Notes under the pieces: generated by a model | Database searches by the model: none | Told to the model about the DNA's origin: nothing | What the model saw: the letters and a program-made list of their open reading frames with translations, nothing else | In this document: positions 1 through 8,992 of the stretch, one piece after another | How the letters are laid out: each line of letters starts with the position of its first letter | Numbering within the stretch: position 1 is the stretch's first letter | NCBI RefSeq assembly: GCF_009857885.1 | Contig: NZ_WWER01000001.1 | Coordinates: forward strand, 186,001-250,000 | DNA: 64,000 nt | Direction of reading: 5' to 3' | Source: Pusillimonas sp. TS35 | GTDB taxonomy: Bacteria; Pseudomonadota; Gammaproteobacteria; Burkholderiales; Burkholderiaceae_B | Position numbers and translations under genes: made by a program

Positions 1-493
1 GCGCGCGCCCAGTGCCGTGGAGCATAAGCCCATAGGAGGCCGCCAGCAACACCTCGAAGAACACAAACAGATTGAACAGGTCGCCGGTAAGGAAAGCGCC
101 GTTGAGCCCCATCAGCAGGAATTGAAATAGCGGGTGGAAGTGCACCCCGGCGCGGTCCCAGCGTGCAGTGGCGTAGACCCACGCCGCCAGGCCCAGTGAT
201 GCGGTGAGCAGTAGCATGATGGCGGAAAGGCGGTCTACCACGGCAACGATACCGAAAGGGGCGGGCCAGTCGCCCAACAGGTACACGCCAACGCCGTCGG
301 GCCAATCGCTGGGCAGATAGCCCGAGGACAGGCTGAGCAGGACAATGGCCAGTACGAGTTGTGCAAGCTGCGAGACCAGCCCCAGCCTCACCCTGACGCT
401 GCGACGCGAATCGCCGAATAGCAGCATGGCGGCGCCGAGCATGAGCGGCACCGCCACGGGCAGAATGGGTAAATGGTGCAACCAGCCGGTCAT
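1..493 (-). CDS. mrpD: Mrp/Pha cation:proton antiporter subunit D (partial)
   Basis: This is the first ~164 residues of an MrpD/PhaD-type membrane subunit; the rest lies beyond the left edge. Mrp antiporters exchange Na+ or K+ for protons at the inner membrane, and the D subunit is homologous to the proton-pumping NuoL/M/N subunits of complex I. The translation shows several hydrophobic helices and a segment near the cut end reading TGDLFNLFVFFEVLLAAS, which is characteristic of this family. The ATG at 493 overlaps the mrpC stop codon as ATGA, so translation is probably coupled. The E, F and G subunits would be expected further left, outside the window. Confidence 0.93.
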   Translation of the reverse strand, partial: MTGWLHHLPILPVAVPLMLGAAMLLFGDSRRSVRVRLGLVSQLAQLVLAIVLLSLSSGYLPSDWPDGVGVYLLGDWPAPFGIVAVVDRLSAIMLLLTASLGLAAWVYATARWDRAGVHFHPLFQFLLMGLNGAFLTGDLFNLFVFFEVLLAASYGLMLHGTGRA

Positions 494-834
494 GGATGAT
501 TCTCCCGGCCGTCGACGTGGTCGGTGCCGGACAGGCCGCGTGAGGCCAGCAGCATAACCAGAAACAGTGCCGTGGTGGCAAAGCCGATCACGATGGCTGT
601 TAGCACCAATGCCTGGGGCAGCGGATCGGTATACAGCGAAGGATCGACCCCTAGATCGGCCCGGATCACGGGTGGGGCGTCAAGCGTGATACGACCCATG
701 GAAAAGATGAACAGATTGACGGCGTAGGACACCAGGGACAGCCCCATGATGACTTGGAAGGTACGGGGGCGCAGCAGCAGCCAAATGCCCGAGCCGGCCA
801 GCACGCCGATGGCGAGAGAGAGAATGAGTTCCAT
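490..834 (-). CDS. mrpC: Mrp/Pha cation:proton antiporter subunit C (NuoK-like)
   Basis: This 114-residue protein is a small three-helix membrane subunit homologous to NuoK of complex I, and it is part of the Mrp/Pha antiporter complex. It begins MELILSLAIGVLAGSG and contains the family's conserved stretch around DPLPQALVLTAIVIGFA. The reading frame is open further upstream to 1047, but the start at 834 is chosen because the ATG overlaps the mrpA stop (TGATG) and the extra N-terminus would be arginine-rich and unlike the family. Its stop overlaps mrpD by four bases. Confidence 0.93.
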   Translation of the reverse strand: MELILSLAIGVLAGSGIWLLLRPRTFQVIMGLSLVSYAVNLFIFSMGRITLDAPPVIRADLGVDPSLYTDPLPQALVLTAIVIGFATTALFLVMLLASRGLSGTDHVDGRENHP

Positions 835-3743
835 CAGGAGTCTCCTTCGTCCGAGGCGGCGCCCGGCTTGCGATACAGACGCAGCGACTGGTGAGCGAGC
901 GCAACGAGCATAAGCACGGTGGCGCCGACAACCAGCATATATACGCCAGCGTCGAAAAGCAGCACGCTGGAGAGGTGTATCTTCCCGATCATGGGAAGCG
1001 CGAAATCGCGGCTGATGGCGGACAGGAAAGGTTTGTTTGCCCACCACACCAGCATGGCGGCGGAGCCGGCCGCCAGCAACCCGACGGCAAGCCAGTGTTG
1101 GGGATGAATGCGCGGGCGCGCTTCGACCCAGATAATACCGCCCACCATATACTGCAGGATGATAGCCGTGGCCATGATCAGGCCGCCGACAAACCCTCCG
1201 CCAGGCAGATTGTGGCCGCGAATCAGGAAATACAGCGAGATCAGCACGGCAAGGGGCAGCAGTAGCCGCACCAGCACGGCGGGGATCTTCATGACGCCGC
1301 CGGGCAGCGGGGCGTCGGGATCAGGCTCTGAGAACGTAGAGATCAGGTTAGTGCCGCCGAGCTGTTTGCGGCGCGCCTTGGGCAGCGCCATGCTTTCGGG
1401 TGGCGGCCGGAAACGGCGCAGCAGTGCGTAGACAGTGAGCGCAACAATAGCCAGCACGGTGATTTCGCCGAAAGTATCGAAACCGCGAAAGTCGACCAGG
1501 ATGACGTTGACGACGTTGGCGCCGCCGCCCAGCGGCACGGATTGCTCGACAAAAAACGCTGAGGTGCCGTCGGGCCGGGGACGTGTTAGTACGGCATAGG
1601 CAATGGCAGCAATGCCCCCGCCGCCGGCAATAGCGATGATGAGGTCGCGTGCGCGCCGGATATAGGCGCGTGCGGCGCTGCCGAATTCCGAGGGTTCGTC
1701 TTCGCCTTTCACACGTGGCGGCAGCCAGCGCAGACCCAGCAGAATGAGCACGACCGTGACGACTTCGACTGCAAGCTGGGTGAGGGCCAGATCGGGGGCG
1801 GACAGCCAGGCGAAGGTAACCGCGGTGATCAGGCCGGCGCCGCCGGCAAGCAGCAGGGATACCGCGCGGTGGTACTTGGCCTGGCGTGCCGCGCCGATGG
1901 CGCAGGCCGCGCCCGCGATCCACATCAGAGCAAAGAAGGGATTGATAGGGGTATAGCGCTGGGGCTCCAGCCACGCGCCGAATCGCAGCGGCAGCATAGC
2001 GACGGCAATGGTGGCGACGACGATCAGCAGTATCTGCGGTTGAAGCCGGGCCGAACGCAGCAGATCGAGCAGAAACGACGCGAGGATGTCCAGGCCTTCG
2101 AGGAGCATGTCGAAGGTGCGTCGCCCGTCCAGCTTATAAATGAGCGGTGTATGGTCTGGATGCTCGAGTTTCCAGCGGCGCAGCAACCAGGCGAGCAGGA
2201 TGCCGCCCGACATGGCCAGTATGCTCATGACCAGAGGCAAATTGAAGCCATGCCAGACGCGCAGGTCGTAGTGCGGCATGTCGGCGCCCAGAATGGCTTG
2301 CACGGCGCCTTTCAGAAAGGGGCCAACGGTAATACTGGGCAGAACACCTACGATCAGGCATAACAGCACCAGGATGGCGCTGGGGATAAGCATGCGCAGG
2401 GGTGGTTCGTGCGGGGCCCGAGGCAGGTCTTTCGGGGCGGGGCCGAAGAAGACCTGAATAATGAAACGCAGTGAATAAGCCACGCTGAACGCGCTGGCGA
2501 TGACTGCCGCAAGCGGGAGCCAGAGGGTGCTGAACCGGTTGTCGCCGACGAAGACAGTCTCGGCGAAGAACATTTCTTTGGAAATGAACCCATTGAGCAG
2601 CGGTACGCCGGCCATGGAGGCGGCAGCGACGACGGCAAGCGTTGCGGTGATGGGCATACTGTGGTACAGGCCCGATAGCCGGCCTAGGTCGCGCGTGCCG
2701 GTTTCGTGGTCGACGATGCCTGCGGCCATGAACAGTGAGGCCTTGAAGGTGGCATGGTTGACCATGTGAAATATGGCGGCAACCAGGCCAAGCTTGCTGT
2801 TTAGCCCCAACAGCAGCGTGATCAGGCCGAGGTGGCTGATCGTGGAATAGGCCAGCACGCCCTTCATGTCCATCTGGAAGATTGCCGCGTAGGCGCCCAG
2901 CGTCAGGGAAATAAGGCCGGCTGTGCCGATCACCCAAGCCCACTCGGGCGTGCCTGCCAGCGCCGGCCACAGGCGCGCCAGCAGAAAGACACCCATCTTG
3001 ACCATGGTTGCTGAGTGCAGGTACGCCGACACGGGCGTAGGCGCTGCCATAGCGTTGGGCAGCCAGACATGGAAGGGAAACTGCGCGCTCTTGGTGAGCG
3101 CGCCCAGCGCGATAAGCACCAGAATAGTGAGATACCAGGGGTGTGTGCGGATGCGGTCACCCGCGCTCAAGACATCTTCGATGGCGTAGCTGCCCACCAC
3201 ATGCCCCAGCATCAATACGCCGCCCAGCAGGCATAGGCCACCCATTCCGGTAATGACAAGTGACATGCGAGCGCCGCGCCGGGCATCCAGACGGTGATAC
3301 CAGTATCCGATCAGCATGAACGACGAGAGGCTGGTGAGCTCCCAGAACACAACCAACTGGATCAGGTTGCCCGACAGCACGACGCCCAGCATCGACCCCA
3401 TGAACGCCTGAAAGAAGGCGAAAAAACGCGGTGCCGGGTCTTGGGGCGACAGATAATAGCGCGCATAGAGGACGATCAGCGCACCCATGCTTGCTACGAT
3501 CATCGCAAACAGCCACGAATAACCATCCATGCGCAGCGAGAACTCGATACCCGGCATCCACGGCGAATTAACCTCGATCGATTGCCCAGCAACGATGATC
3601 GGCATATGCCAGGCGACCAAGCCCGCGCACGCAACTGCCACCGCGCCGGCCAGCCAGGCTTCAAGCTTATGTGCGTTCTGGGGCAGGAGTGCGGTGATTA
3701 CGCTGCCGGCGAAAGGCAAGATCAGAATCAGGGCAAGCAGCAT
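834..3743 (-). CDS. mrpA: Mrp/Pha cation:proton antiporter, fused subunits A and B
   Basis: This 969-residue polytopic membrane protein is the large subunit of the Mrp/Pha antiporter. Roughly residues 1-480 form the NuoL-like proton-translocating core, and a DUF4040-like membrane segment follows at about 600-720. From about residue 820 the sequence matches MrpB, including LIRGHNLPGGGFVGG, so A and B are one polypeptide as in the Pha systems of proteobacteria. The start MLLALILILPFAG fits the family, although no strong Shine-Dalgarno sequence is visible. It is the first gene of the minus-strand operon mrpA(B)-mrpC-mrpD and is transcribed divergently from hemN. The likely role is pH and sodium homeostasis. 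Confidence 0.93.
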   Translation of the reverse strand: MLLALILILPFAGSVITALLPQNAHKLEAWLAGAVAVACAGLVAWHMPIIVAGQSIEVNSPWMPGIEFSLRMDGYSWLFAMIVASMGALIVLYARYYLSPQDPAPRFFAFFQAFMGSMLGVVLSGNLIQLVVFWELTSLSSFMLIGYWYHRLDARRGARMSLVITGMGGLCLLGGVLMLGHVVGSYAIEDVLSAGDRIRTHPWYLTILVLIALGALTKSAQFPFHVWLPNAMAAPTPVSAYLHSATMVKMGVFLLARLWPALAGTPEWAWVIGTAGLISLTLGAYAAIFQMDMKGVLAYSTISHLGLITLLLGLNSKLGLVAAIFHMVNHATFKASLFMAAGIVDHETGTRDLGRLSGLYHSMPITATLAVVAAASMAGVPLLNGFISKEMFFAETVFVGDNRFSTLWLPLAAVIASAFSVAYSLRFIIQVFFGPAPKDLPRAPHEPPLRMLIPSAILVLLCLIVGVLPSITVGPFLKGAVQAILGADMPHYDLRVWHGFNLPLVMSILAMSGGILLAWLLRRWKLEHPDHTPLIYKLDGRRTFDMLLEGLDILASFLLDLLRSARLQPQILLIVVATIAVAMLPLRFGAWLEPQRYTPINPFFALMWIAGAACAIGAARQAKYHRAVSLLLAGGAGLITAVTFAWLSAPDLALTQLAVEVVTVVLILLGLRWLPPRVKGEDEPSEFGSAARAYIRRARDLIIAIAGGGGIAAIAYAVLTRPRPDGTSAFFVEQSVPLGGGANVVNVILVDFRGFDTFGEITVLAIVALTVYALLRRFRPPPESMALPKARRKQLGGTNLISTFSEPDPDAPLPGGVMKIPAVLVRLLLPLAVLISLYFLIRGHNLPGGGFVGGLIMATAIILQYMVGGIIWVEARPRIHPQHWLAVGLLAAGSAAMLVWWANKPFLSAISRDFALPMIGKIHLSSVLLFDAGVYMLVVGATVLMLVALAHQSLRLYRKPGAASDEGDS

Positions 3744-3891
3744 CGGGGATGGGGAATATTACGGGGTCGGGTATGTACGGTAGGGGTAAGTGGGGGTAAG
3801 CTGGCCTCAATAATACAATGTGTTTTAGTCAGCTATTCGAAAGCTTGTTGTCTTCTTTGGTCCTTTTCTTGCCGGATAATGTAATTTTTGT

Positions 3892-3905
3892 TTGATATGC
3901 GTCAA
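3892..3905 (+). promoter_or_regulatory. FNR/DNR-type box upstream of hemN
   Basis: The sequence TTGATATGCGTCAA matches the FNR consensus TTGAT-N4-ATCAA at nine of ten defined positions. Its centre lies 41.5 bases before about position 3940, and AATACT at 3931-3936 could be the -10 element, which is the geometry of a class II FNR-activated promoter. It lies between the divergent mrpA and hemN genes. The implied transcription start also argues against translation beginning at the upstream ATG at 3940. Confidence 0.7.
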
Positions 3906-4017
3906 ATAGGCACCGTTACCCGGTCGTCAAAATACTGTCATGCCTGTTGCCCTGGCAGCTGCGGCCGCGTATATGCTGGCCGGGTGCGCAAGGGGCAGGC
4001 CTGTATGGAGTCAGGCA

Positions 4018-5439
4018 ATGGATGCCCCTGAAACGGCCGTGGGCCGCACCGCTGTAAGTTTTCCCGACATTGAAATTTCCGAGGCACTGGTGCGCAAGTT
4101 TGACGTATCGGGCCCGCGCTACACCTCTTATCCCACCGCCGATAGGTTTCGCGGCGACTATACCGAGCAAACCTACATCGGCTACCTGGCGCAGCGCGCC
4201 CAGCGTACCGAAAACCCGCCATTGTCAGTGTATGTGCATCTGCCGTTCTGTGAGCAGCTGTGCTATTTCTGTGGTTGTAACAAAATTATTACGCAGGACC
4301 ACAGCCGTGTTGCAAAGTACCTGCAATATCTGGGCCTGGAAATGGAACGCGTGGCGGCCCACCTTGGTAATGACCGTCAGACGATACAGTTGCACCTGGG
4401 GGGAGGTACGCCGACATTTTTAAGCGCTGCCGAACTCACAGACCTGATGACGTTGCTGCGCCGCCATTTCACCTTTACGTCCGATGCTGAGCTGGGCGTG
4501 GAAATCGACCCTCGTACGGTCAATGAACAGACGTTGTCGATGTTGGCAGGGCTGGGTTTCAATCGCACCAGTTTCGGGGTGCAGGATTTCGACCCAGACG
4601 TGCAGGCCGCAGTCAATCGCATCCAGCCGCTGGACATGGTTGAACGCGCGCTCAAGGCCAGCCGCGACGCCGGATTCCAGTCTGTGAATGCCGACCTGAT
4701 CTACGGCCTGCCCAAGCAGACGCTGGCAAGCTTCGATCGCACGCTGGATCAGGTGGCCCGGCTGTCGCCTGACAGGATCGCGCTCTATAACTATGCGCAT
4801 TTGCCGGCGCGTTTCAAGGCCCAGCGCCTGATTCGCGCGGAAGACCTGCCCTCGGCCGAAACGCGGCTGCAGATCTTCCTGATGGCCACGCAGCGCCTGC
4901 TGGAGGCGGGCTATGTATATATAGGACTGGATCACTTTGCCAAGCCGGACGACGAACTGAACCTGGCGCGGCTTGACAACAGCCTGCATCGTAACTTCCA
5001 GGGCTATACCACACGCGCCGAATGCGACTTGATCGGTTTCGGGGTGTCGGCGATCGGCAAGGTAGGGGCATCGTACAGTGGTTCGGTGCGCGGCCTGAAT
5101 GCCTATTATCAGTTGCTCGACGAAGGCCACCTGCCCATCGAGCGCGGCTATGAACTCTCGCACGACGATCTGCTGCGCCGCGATGTGATCATGACGCTGA
5201 TGTGCAGCATGCCGGTTGATTTTGCCACCTACGACGAGCGGTACGGGATTACCTTTGAAACCTATTTTGACGCTGAGCTTGAGCGTTTGGCCCCGCTGCT
5301 CGAAGCGGGCCTGCTGCGGCTCGACGACCGCAAATTGATAGTGCCACCCAAGGGCCGCTTGTTCGTGCGCGGCGCGGGCATGATATTCGACAACTATCTC
5401 GGCAAGCCGACGGTGTCGAGTTATTCGAAACTGATCTGA
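4018..5439 (+). CDS. hemN: Oxygen-independent coproporphyrinogen III dehydrogenase
   Basis: This 473-residue radical-SAM enzyme decarboxylates coproporphyrinogen III to protoporphyrinogen IX without oxygen, allowing heme synthesis under anoxia. The 4Fe-4S ligands are C78, C82 and C85 (FCEQLCYFCGC), with the extra C87 typical of HemN. SGPRYTSYPTADRF near residue 35 is the family N-terminal signature. The frame is open from 3940, but the ATG at 4018 is preferred. It has GGAG seven bases upstream and gives the usual protein length, and the predicted transcript would start at about 3940. The gene lies 14 bp before a Crp/Fnr-family regulator gene, probably in one operon, under an FNR-like box. Confidence 0.96.
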   Translation: MDAPETAVGRTAVSFPDIEISEALVRKFDVSGPRYTSYPTADRFRGDYTEQTYIGYLAQRAQRTENPPLSVYVHLPFCEQLCYFCGCNKIITQDHSRVAKYLQYLGLEMERVAAHLGNDRQTIQLHLGGGTPTFLSAAELTDLMTLLRRHFTFTSDAELGVEIDPRTVNEQTLSMLAGLGFNRTSFGVQDFDPDVQAAVNRIQPLDMVERALKASRDAGFQSVNADLIYGLPKQTLASFDRTLDQVARLSPDRIALYNYAHLPARFKAQRLIRAEDLPSAETRLQIFLMATQRLLEAGYVYIGLDHFAKPDDELNLARLDNSLHRNFQGYTTRAECDLIGFGVSAIGKVGASYSGSVRGLNAYYQLLDEGHLPIERGYELSHDDLLRRDVIMTLMCSMPVDFATYDERYGITFETYFDAELERLAPLLEAGLLRLDDRKLIVPPKGRLFVRGAGMIFDNYLGKPTVSSYSKLI

Positions 5440-5453
5440 CGAGGACAATACGC

Positions 5454-6134
5454 ATGAGCACAGCGAGGATACGCGTCCAGGATTTTCTTGCCAGGCTGCC
5501 GTTGTTCAGCGGCTTGTCCGAGCCCGAGCTGGACAGTATTGCGCTGGGCACCAATGAAATCAAGGCGGCGCGTGGCGACATGATTTTCCGCCGTGGCGAG
5601 CCGTGCCTGGGTTTTCACTCGGTGATCTATGGGCAGGTAAAGCTGCTTCTGGTGTCGCCGGCCGGCGGCGAAAAGGTGGTGCGTCTGATTGGGCCGGGCA
5701 ACAGTTTCGGCGAAGCCCTGATGTTTCTGGACAAGGATTATGTGGTGTCGGCACAGGCGCTGGCTGATACCTTGCTGCTGCACGTGAACAAGGCGGTGGT
5801 GCTCGATGAAATCGCCCGGCGCCCCGAGTTTGCTCGAAAAATGTTGGCTAGCCTGAGCCAGCGGCTGCACAGCCTGATGTCGGACGTCGAAGCCTATTCG
5901 CTGCGTTCGGGCACGGAACGCGTGGTCAATTACCTGATGCAGGGTGGCCGCGAGGCAAATGGCGAGCCGTTCCGCCTGGAAACCAGCAAGACGGTGATCG
6001 CATCGCGGCTGAATCTCACGCCTGAGCATTTTTCGCGCATTTTGCACGATTTGTGCGCGCGCGAACTAATTGCTGTTAAAGGCCGCGAGGTTACGATCCT
6101 GGATGCTGCGGGCCTGACGCACTACCACGGCTGA
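5454..6134 (+). CDS. Crp/Fnr-family transcriptional regulator (DNR/NnrR-like)
   Basis: This 226-residue protein has a cyclic-nucleotide-binding-like beta roll (about residues 15-125), a dimerisation helix, and a C-terminal winged helix. The recognition helix TPEHFSRIL carries E191, S194 and R195, the E-x-x-S-R pattern that FNR-type proteins use to read TTGAT half sites. It lacks the N-terminal cysteine cluster of true FNR; its only cysteines are C51 and C201, so a 4Fe-4S oxygen sensor is not possible in the usual way. This suggests a DNR/NnrR-type NO-responsive or heme-dependent regulator. It follows hemN closely and overlaps the convergent membrane gene by 44 bp. The FNR-like boxes nearby are plausible targets. 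Confidence 0.88.
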   Translation: MSTARIRVQDFLARLPLFSGLSEPELDSIALGTNEIKAARGDMIFRRGEPCLGFHSVIYGQVKLLLVSPAGGEKVVRLIGPGNSFGEALMFLDKDYVVSAQALADTLLLHVNKAVVLDEIARRPEFARKMLASLSQRLHSLMSDVEAYSLRSGTERVVNYLMQGGREANGEPFRLETSKTVIASRLNLTPEHFSRILHDLCARELIAVKGREVTILDAAGLTHYHG

Positions 6135-7446
6135 GGCCGGCTGTGTGCGGCGCCAGCGCCGCGCGCACCTTGCGCCGCGTACTGTGTAACAGGCGTATAG
6201 CGCCCACCATATAGGCCAGCAGCCAGGCCGCCGACACTGCCTGTGCCAGCCCGGCCGCGCCCGTCAGCCATGCCTGTGCGGGCAACAGGCTGGCGGCAGC
6301 CAGCAGTATCAACGCCGCCAACTGTGCATAAAACTGGCCCTGTGCCCGCGCATCGGGGATGACCTGCTTGACCTTGGGGATGAACGGCAGCGCCATAGGC
6401 AGGCCGCGCTGCGCGTGGAACCACGTCAGGAAGGGGATGATCTTGTACAGCATGCCGTTGATGACCGACCAGGCAAAGCCGGCCAGGAACAGGACCCCTA
6501 GGGTGACCGACATATCAATGCCTGTAAGATACTGCGCCAGCCATAGCACTGCACACAGCGCCAGGCTGGAGATGCCCATGAACCAGAACAGGGTAGTGGT
6601 ATCGGGTTCTGGCCGCTTGCGCGTGCACAGCAGGTGCAGGGTGACGCCAACGTAGGCAAGGTAGGTGGCGGCCAGCGCTGCCACCAGCACTAACTCTACC
6701 CATGCTGGGGCGTGCGCAATCCACGCGAGTGTTTTGGCTGCCAGCAGTGCGCAGACACATGGCGTGAGCCAGCGTGTGATGGGGCGCGGATAAAGCTCTG
6801 TTACCTGGAACATGGGGATGAGCTGATAGGACATGGCCATTACCAGCAGCCCGACCCAGCCCAGCAGCCCCCACGCGGCATGCAGGCCTGTGTATTGGCG
6901 CGGCGCCGGTAGCGAGGCGGCAGGATGGCCCGAGAGCACCGCGCCGATTACGATGGTTACAAGGAGAGCAAGCAGGGCGAGCCGCACGCCGGCCAGGATT
7001 TCACCTGCGCCCTTGGCGGCATGCGCCCGGTGGCGCCACAAGCCACACGCGACCGCCATGGCCAGCCAGGCCAGGCCGGCGACAAGGAGGGCGGCACCGG
7101 TTCCGAACAGCCAGGGCGTACCGATGAGGAAGGCCGCCGCCAGCAGCAGCGTGCCGCCCGAAAGGCTCACGTGCGTGATGCTTGCCGTCAGGCGCGGCGC
7201 CAACACATGGATGCCAGTGGCCACTGGCAGGATCTGCATCATGGCGCCGGCCATGGTGTGCGCCAGCGCACCGAGTGTCAGCAGATGGGTAAGCGCCAGA
7301 GCCTGCGGCGTCCAGCGAGACAGCAGAGCCTGTGGGCTGGCCAGGAGCAGTAGACCGGCCAGCATCATGAAGACCGGTGCCGACAGCATGAAGCGCAGCG
7401 GCACACTGGCGGGCGGGGAGTTGTCCAGGGAGAGGGCGCGTTGCAT
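6091..7446 (-). CDS. Multi-pass membrane protein, heme-copper oxidase subunit I/NnrS-like
   Basis: This 451-residue protein is almost entirely hydrophobic, with about 12 membrane helices and no obvious soluble domain. Histidines near helix ends recur (for example in LTHLLTLGALAHTMAGAM near residue 55 and FLTWFHAQRG near 355), reminiscent of heme-copper oxidase subunit I and of NnrS-type proteins linked to nitric oxide stress. I do not recognise an exact family, so the assignment is inference. Its position beside a DNR/NnrR-like regulator and hemN fits a role in anaerobic respiration or NO tolerance. Its last 44 bp overlap the 3' end of the convergent regulator gene. Its start is separated from nmo by about 300 bp that contain an FNR-like box. 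Confidence 0.65.
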   Translation of the reverse strand: MQRALSLDNSPPASVPLRFMLSAPVFMMLAGLLLLASPQALLSRWTPQALALTHLLTLGALAHTMAGAMMQILPVATGIHVLAPRLTASITHVSLSGGTLLLAAAFLIGTPWLFGTGAALLVAGLAWLAMAVACGLWRHRAHAAKGAGEILAGVRLALLALLVTIVIGAVLSGHPAASLPAPRQYTGLHAAWGLLGWVGLLVMAMSYQLIPMFQVTELYPRPITRWLTPCVCALLAAKTLAWIAHAPAWVELVLVAALAATYLAYVGVTLHLLCTRKRPEPDTTTLFWFMGISSLALCAVLWLAQYLTGIDMSVTLGVLFLAGFAWSVINGMLYKIIPFLTWFHAQRGLPMALPFIPKVKQVIPDARAQGQFYAQLAALILLAAASLLPAQAWLTGAAGLAQAVSAAWLLAYMVGAIRLLHSTRRKVRAALAPHTAGLSRGSASGPQHPGS

Positions 7447-7754
7447 GGCTGAACTTTACGCCAATCGCGCCCGCGCCGGGGAAACGCCCCTGGCCCGCAC
7501 GCGGAATGTCGCGCGGACGCTGCATTTCTATGGCGACAGGTTGATGGCTTGCGTATGCCGTGCAGACGGCCTGGCAGTTTTGTTTGCGACGTCGCCTTCC
7601 GCTGTGGGCAACCGCTTGGTCAACTGCCGGTGGTGTGCCGGCCCTGCGGCAGGCATGGCCATTATTCATGTCTATTTGATATTTATTAAGGAAGCCGGGG
7701 CGGTCTGCCTGCATAGTGGCATCTGTTTATTTGCGTCCTTAAGGAACGACTATT
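7447..7754. other. Divergent intergenic region
   Basis: This 308-bp stretch has no convincing gene. It separates the minus-strand membrane protein from the plus-strand nmo gene. It contains an FNR-like box at 7676-7689 and a matching -10-like element at 7712-7717 on the plus strand. Confidence 0.6.
7676..7689 (+). promoter_or_regulatory. FNR/DNR-type box upstream of the nmo-ubi run
   Basis: TTGATATTTATTAA matches the FNR consensus with one mismatch in the second half site. CATAGT at 7712-7717 (four of six bases of the -10 consensus) sits where a class II promoter centred at -41.5 requires, giving a start near 7724. It probably drives nmo and the ubiU/ubiV/ubiT genes under low oxygen. It could also affect the divergent membrane gene, though at greater distance. 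Confidence 0.65.
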
Positions 7755-8963
7755 GTGCTCCAGACTGTATTGGATCGGCTCAAGCTGAAGGGCAGGTCGC
7801 TGCTGCCTATCGTGCAGGGCGGCATGGGCGTGGGTGTGTCCGCCCACCGGCTCGCAGGCACGGTGGCCTCGTTGGGGGCGCTGGGCACAATTTCCAGCGT
7901 CGACCTGCGCCGCCACCACCCCGACCTGATGGTGAAGACCGGCCGTTCTCGCGACAAAAGCCTGATTGACTCGGTGAACCTGATTGCGCTCGACCGTGAG
8001 ATCGCCGCGGCGAAGAAACTGGCCAATGGCGCCGGCATGGTGGCCGTCAACGTCATGCGCGCGGTGTCCGAATATGCATCGTATGTGCGCCAATCGTGCG
8101 AAAGCGGCGCCGATGCGGTGGTGGTAGGCGCCGGGCTGCCGCTCGACCTGCCAGAACTGACGGCGGATCACCCCAAGGTCGCGATTATCCCGATCCTGTC
8201 GGATGTGCGCGGCATCGGCCTTATCCTGAAGAAATGGATGCGCAAGAACCGCCTGCCGGACGCCATTGTGATCGAGAACCCCAAGTATGCCGGCGGCCAC
8301 CTTGGCGCACCCACGGTCGACGGCCTCAACAATCCTAATTTTGCCTTCCCCGCCGTACTGGAAGGCACGCGCCAGCTCTTCAAAGAGATGGACCTGGAGC
8401 GCGAGAACATCCCGCTGATCACGGCGGGGGGCATCCATACGCCTGAACAGGTGCGCGAACTGCTGCGCCTGGGCGCCAATGCAGTGCAATTGGGTTCCGC
8501 CTTTGCCGTCACCGAAGAGGGCGATGCGCATCCCAACTTCAAGAAGGTGCTGGTAGAGGCCAAGCCCGAAGACATCGTCACCTTTATGAGTGTTGCCGGT
8601 TTGCCGGCGCGGGCGGTACGCACACCCTGGCTTGAACGTTACCTTGAAAAAGAAGCCAAGCTGCAGCGCATCGCCAAGCAGCGTCCATGTACGGTTGGCT
8701 TCGACTGCCTGGTCTCCTGCGGTCTGCGCGACGGCATCGCCAAGCATGGCCAGTTCTGCATTGATACACAGCTCGCTTTTGCAATGGCCGGCGATATCCA
8801 GCGGGGCTTGTTTTTCCGAGGTTCGGAGGTGCTGCCCTTCGGCAACGCCATCCGTTCCGTGCGCGAACTCGTCGATTACCTGCTCAATGGCGTCAAGCCG
8901 GCTCTGGAGGCGGTGCGCAAACCCACGGTGCGCGCCGCGAACGAGGCACTGGTTCCGGCCTGA
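7755..8963 (+). CDS. Nitronate monooxygenase/2-nitropropane dioxygenase family FMN enzyme
   Basis: This 402-residue TIM-barrel flavoprotein belongs to the family that oxidises alkyl nitronates or acts as related FMN oxidoreductases. Family signatures are the N-terminal IVQGGMGVGVSAHRLAG, the phosphate-binding ITAGGIHTPEQ near residue 220, and GANAVQLGSAFAVTEEG just after. The start is a GTG at 7755 with AAGGAA eight bases before it. The gene is 29 bp ahead of ubiU and behind an FNR-like box, so it is probably co-expressed with the anaerobic ubiquinone genes. Its substrate is unknown, and oxygen-dependent nitronate oxidation would be odd in an anaerobic operon. Confidence 0.85.
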   Translation: MLQTVLDRLKLKGRSLLPIVQGGMGVGVSAHRLAGTVASLGALGTISSVDLRRHHPDLMVKTGRSRDKSLIDSVNLIALDREIAAAKKLANGAGMVAVNVMRAVSEYASYVRQSCESGADAVVVGAGLPLDLPELTADHPKVAIIPILSDVRGIGLILKKWMRKNRLPDAIVIENPKYAGGHLGAPTVDGLNNPNFAFPAVLEGTRQLFKEMDLERENIPLITAGGIHTPEQVRELLRLGANAVQLGSAFAVTEEGDAHPNFKKVLVEAKPEDIVTFMSVAGLPARAVRTPWLERYLEKEAKLQRIAKQRPCTVGFDCLVSCGLRDGIAKHGQFCIDTQLAFAMAGDIQRGLFFRGSEVLPFGNAIRSVRELVDYLLNGVKPALEAVRKPTVRAANEALVPA

Positions 8964-8992
8964 ATGGCGTGACGGTTTGATGAGGTTGTAGC

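Noticed and set aside
3940-4017. Longer hemN start at 3940
   Set aside because: The predicted transcription start from the FNR-type promoter is about 3940, and the ATG at 4018 has a proper ribosome site.
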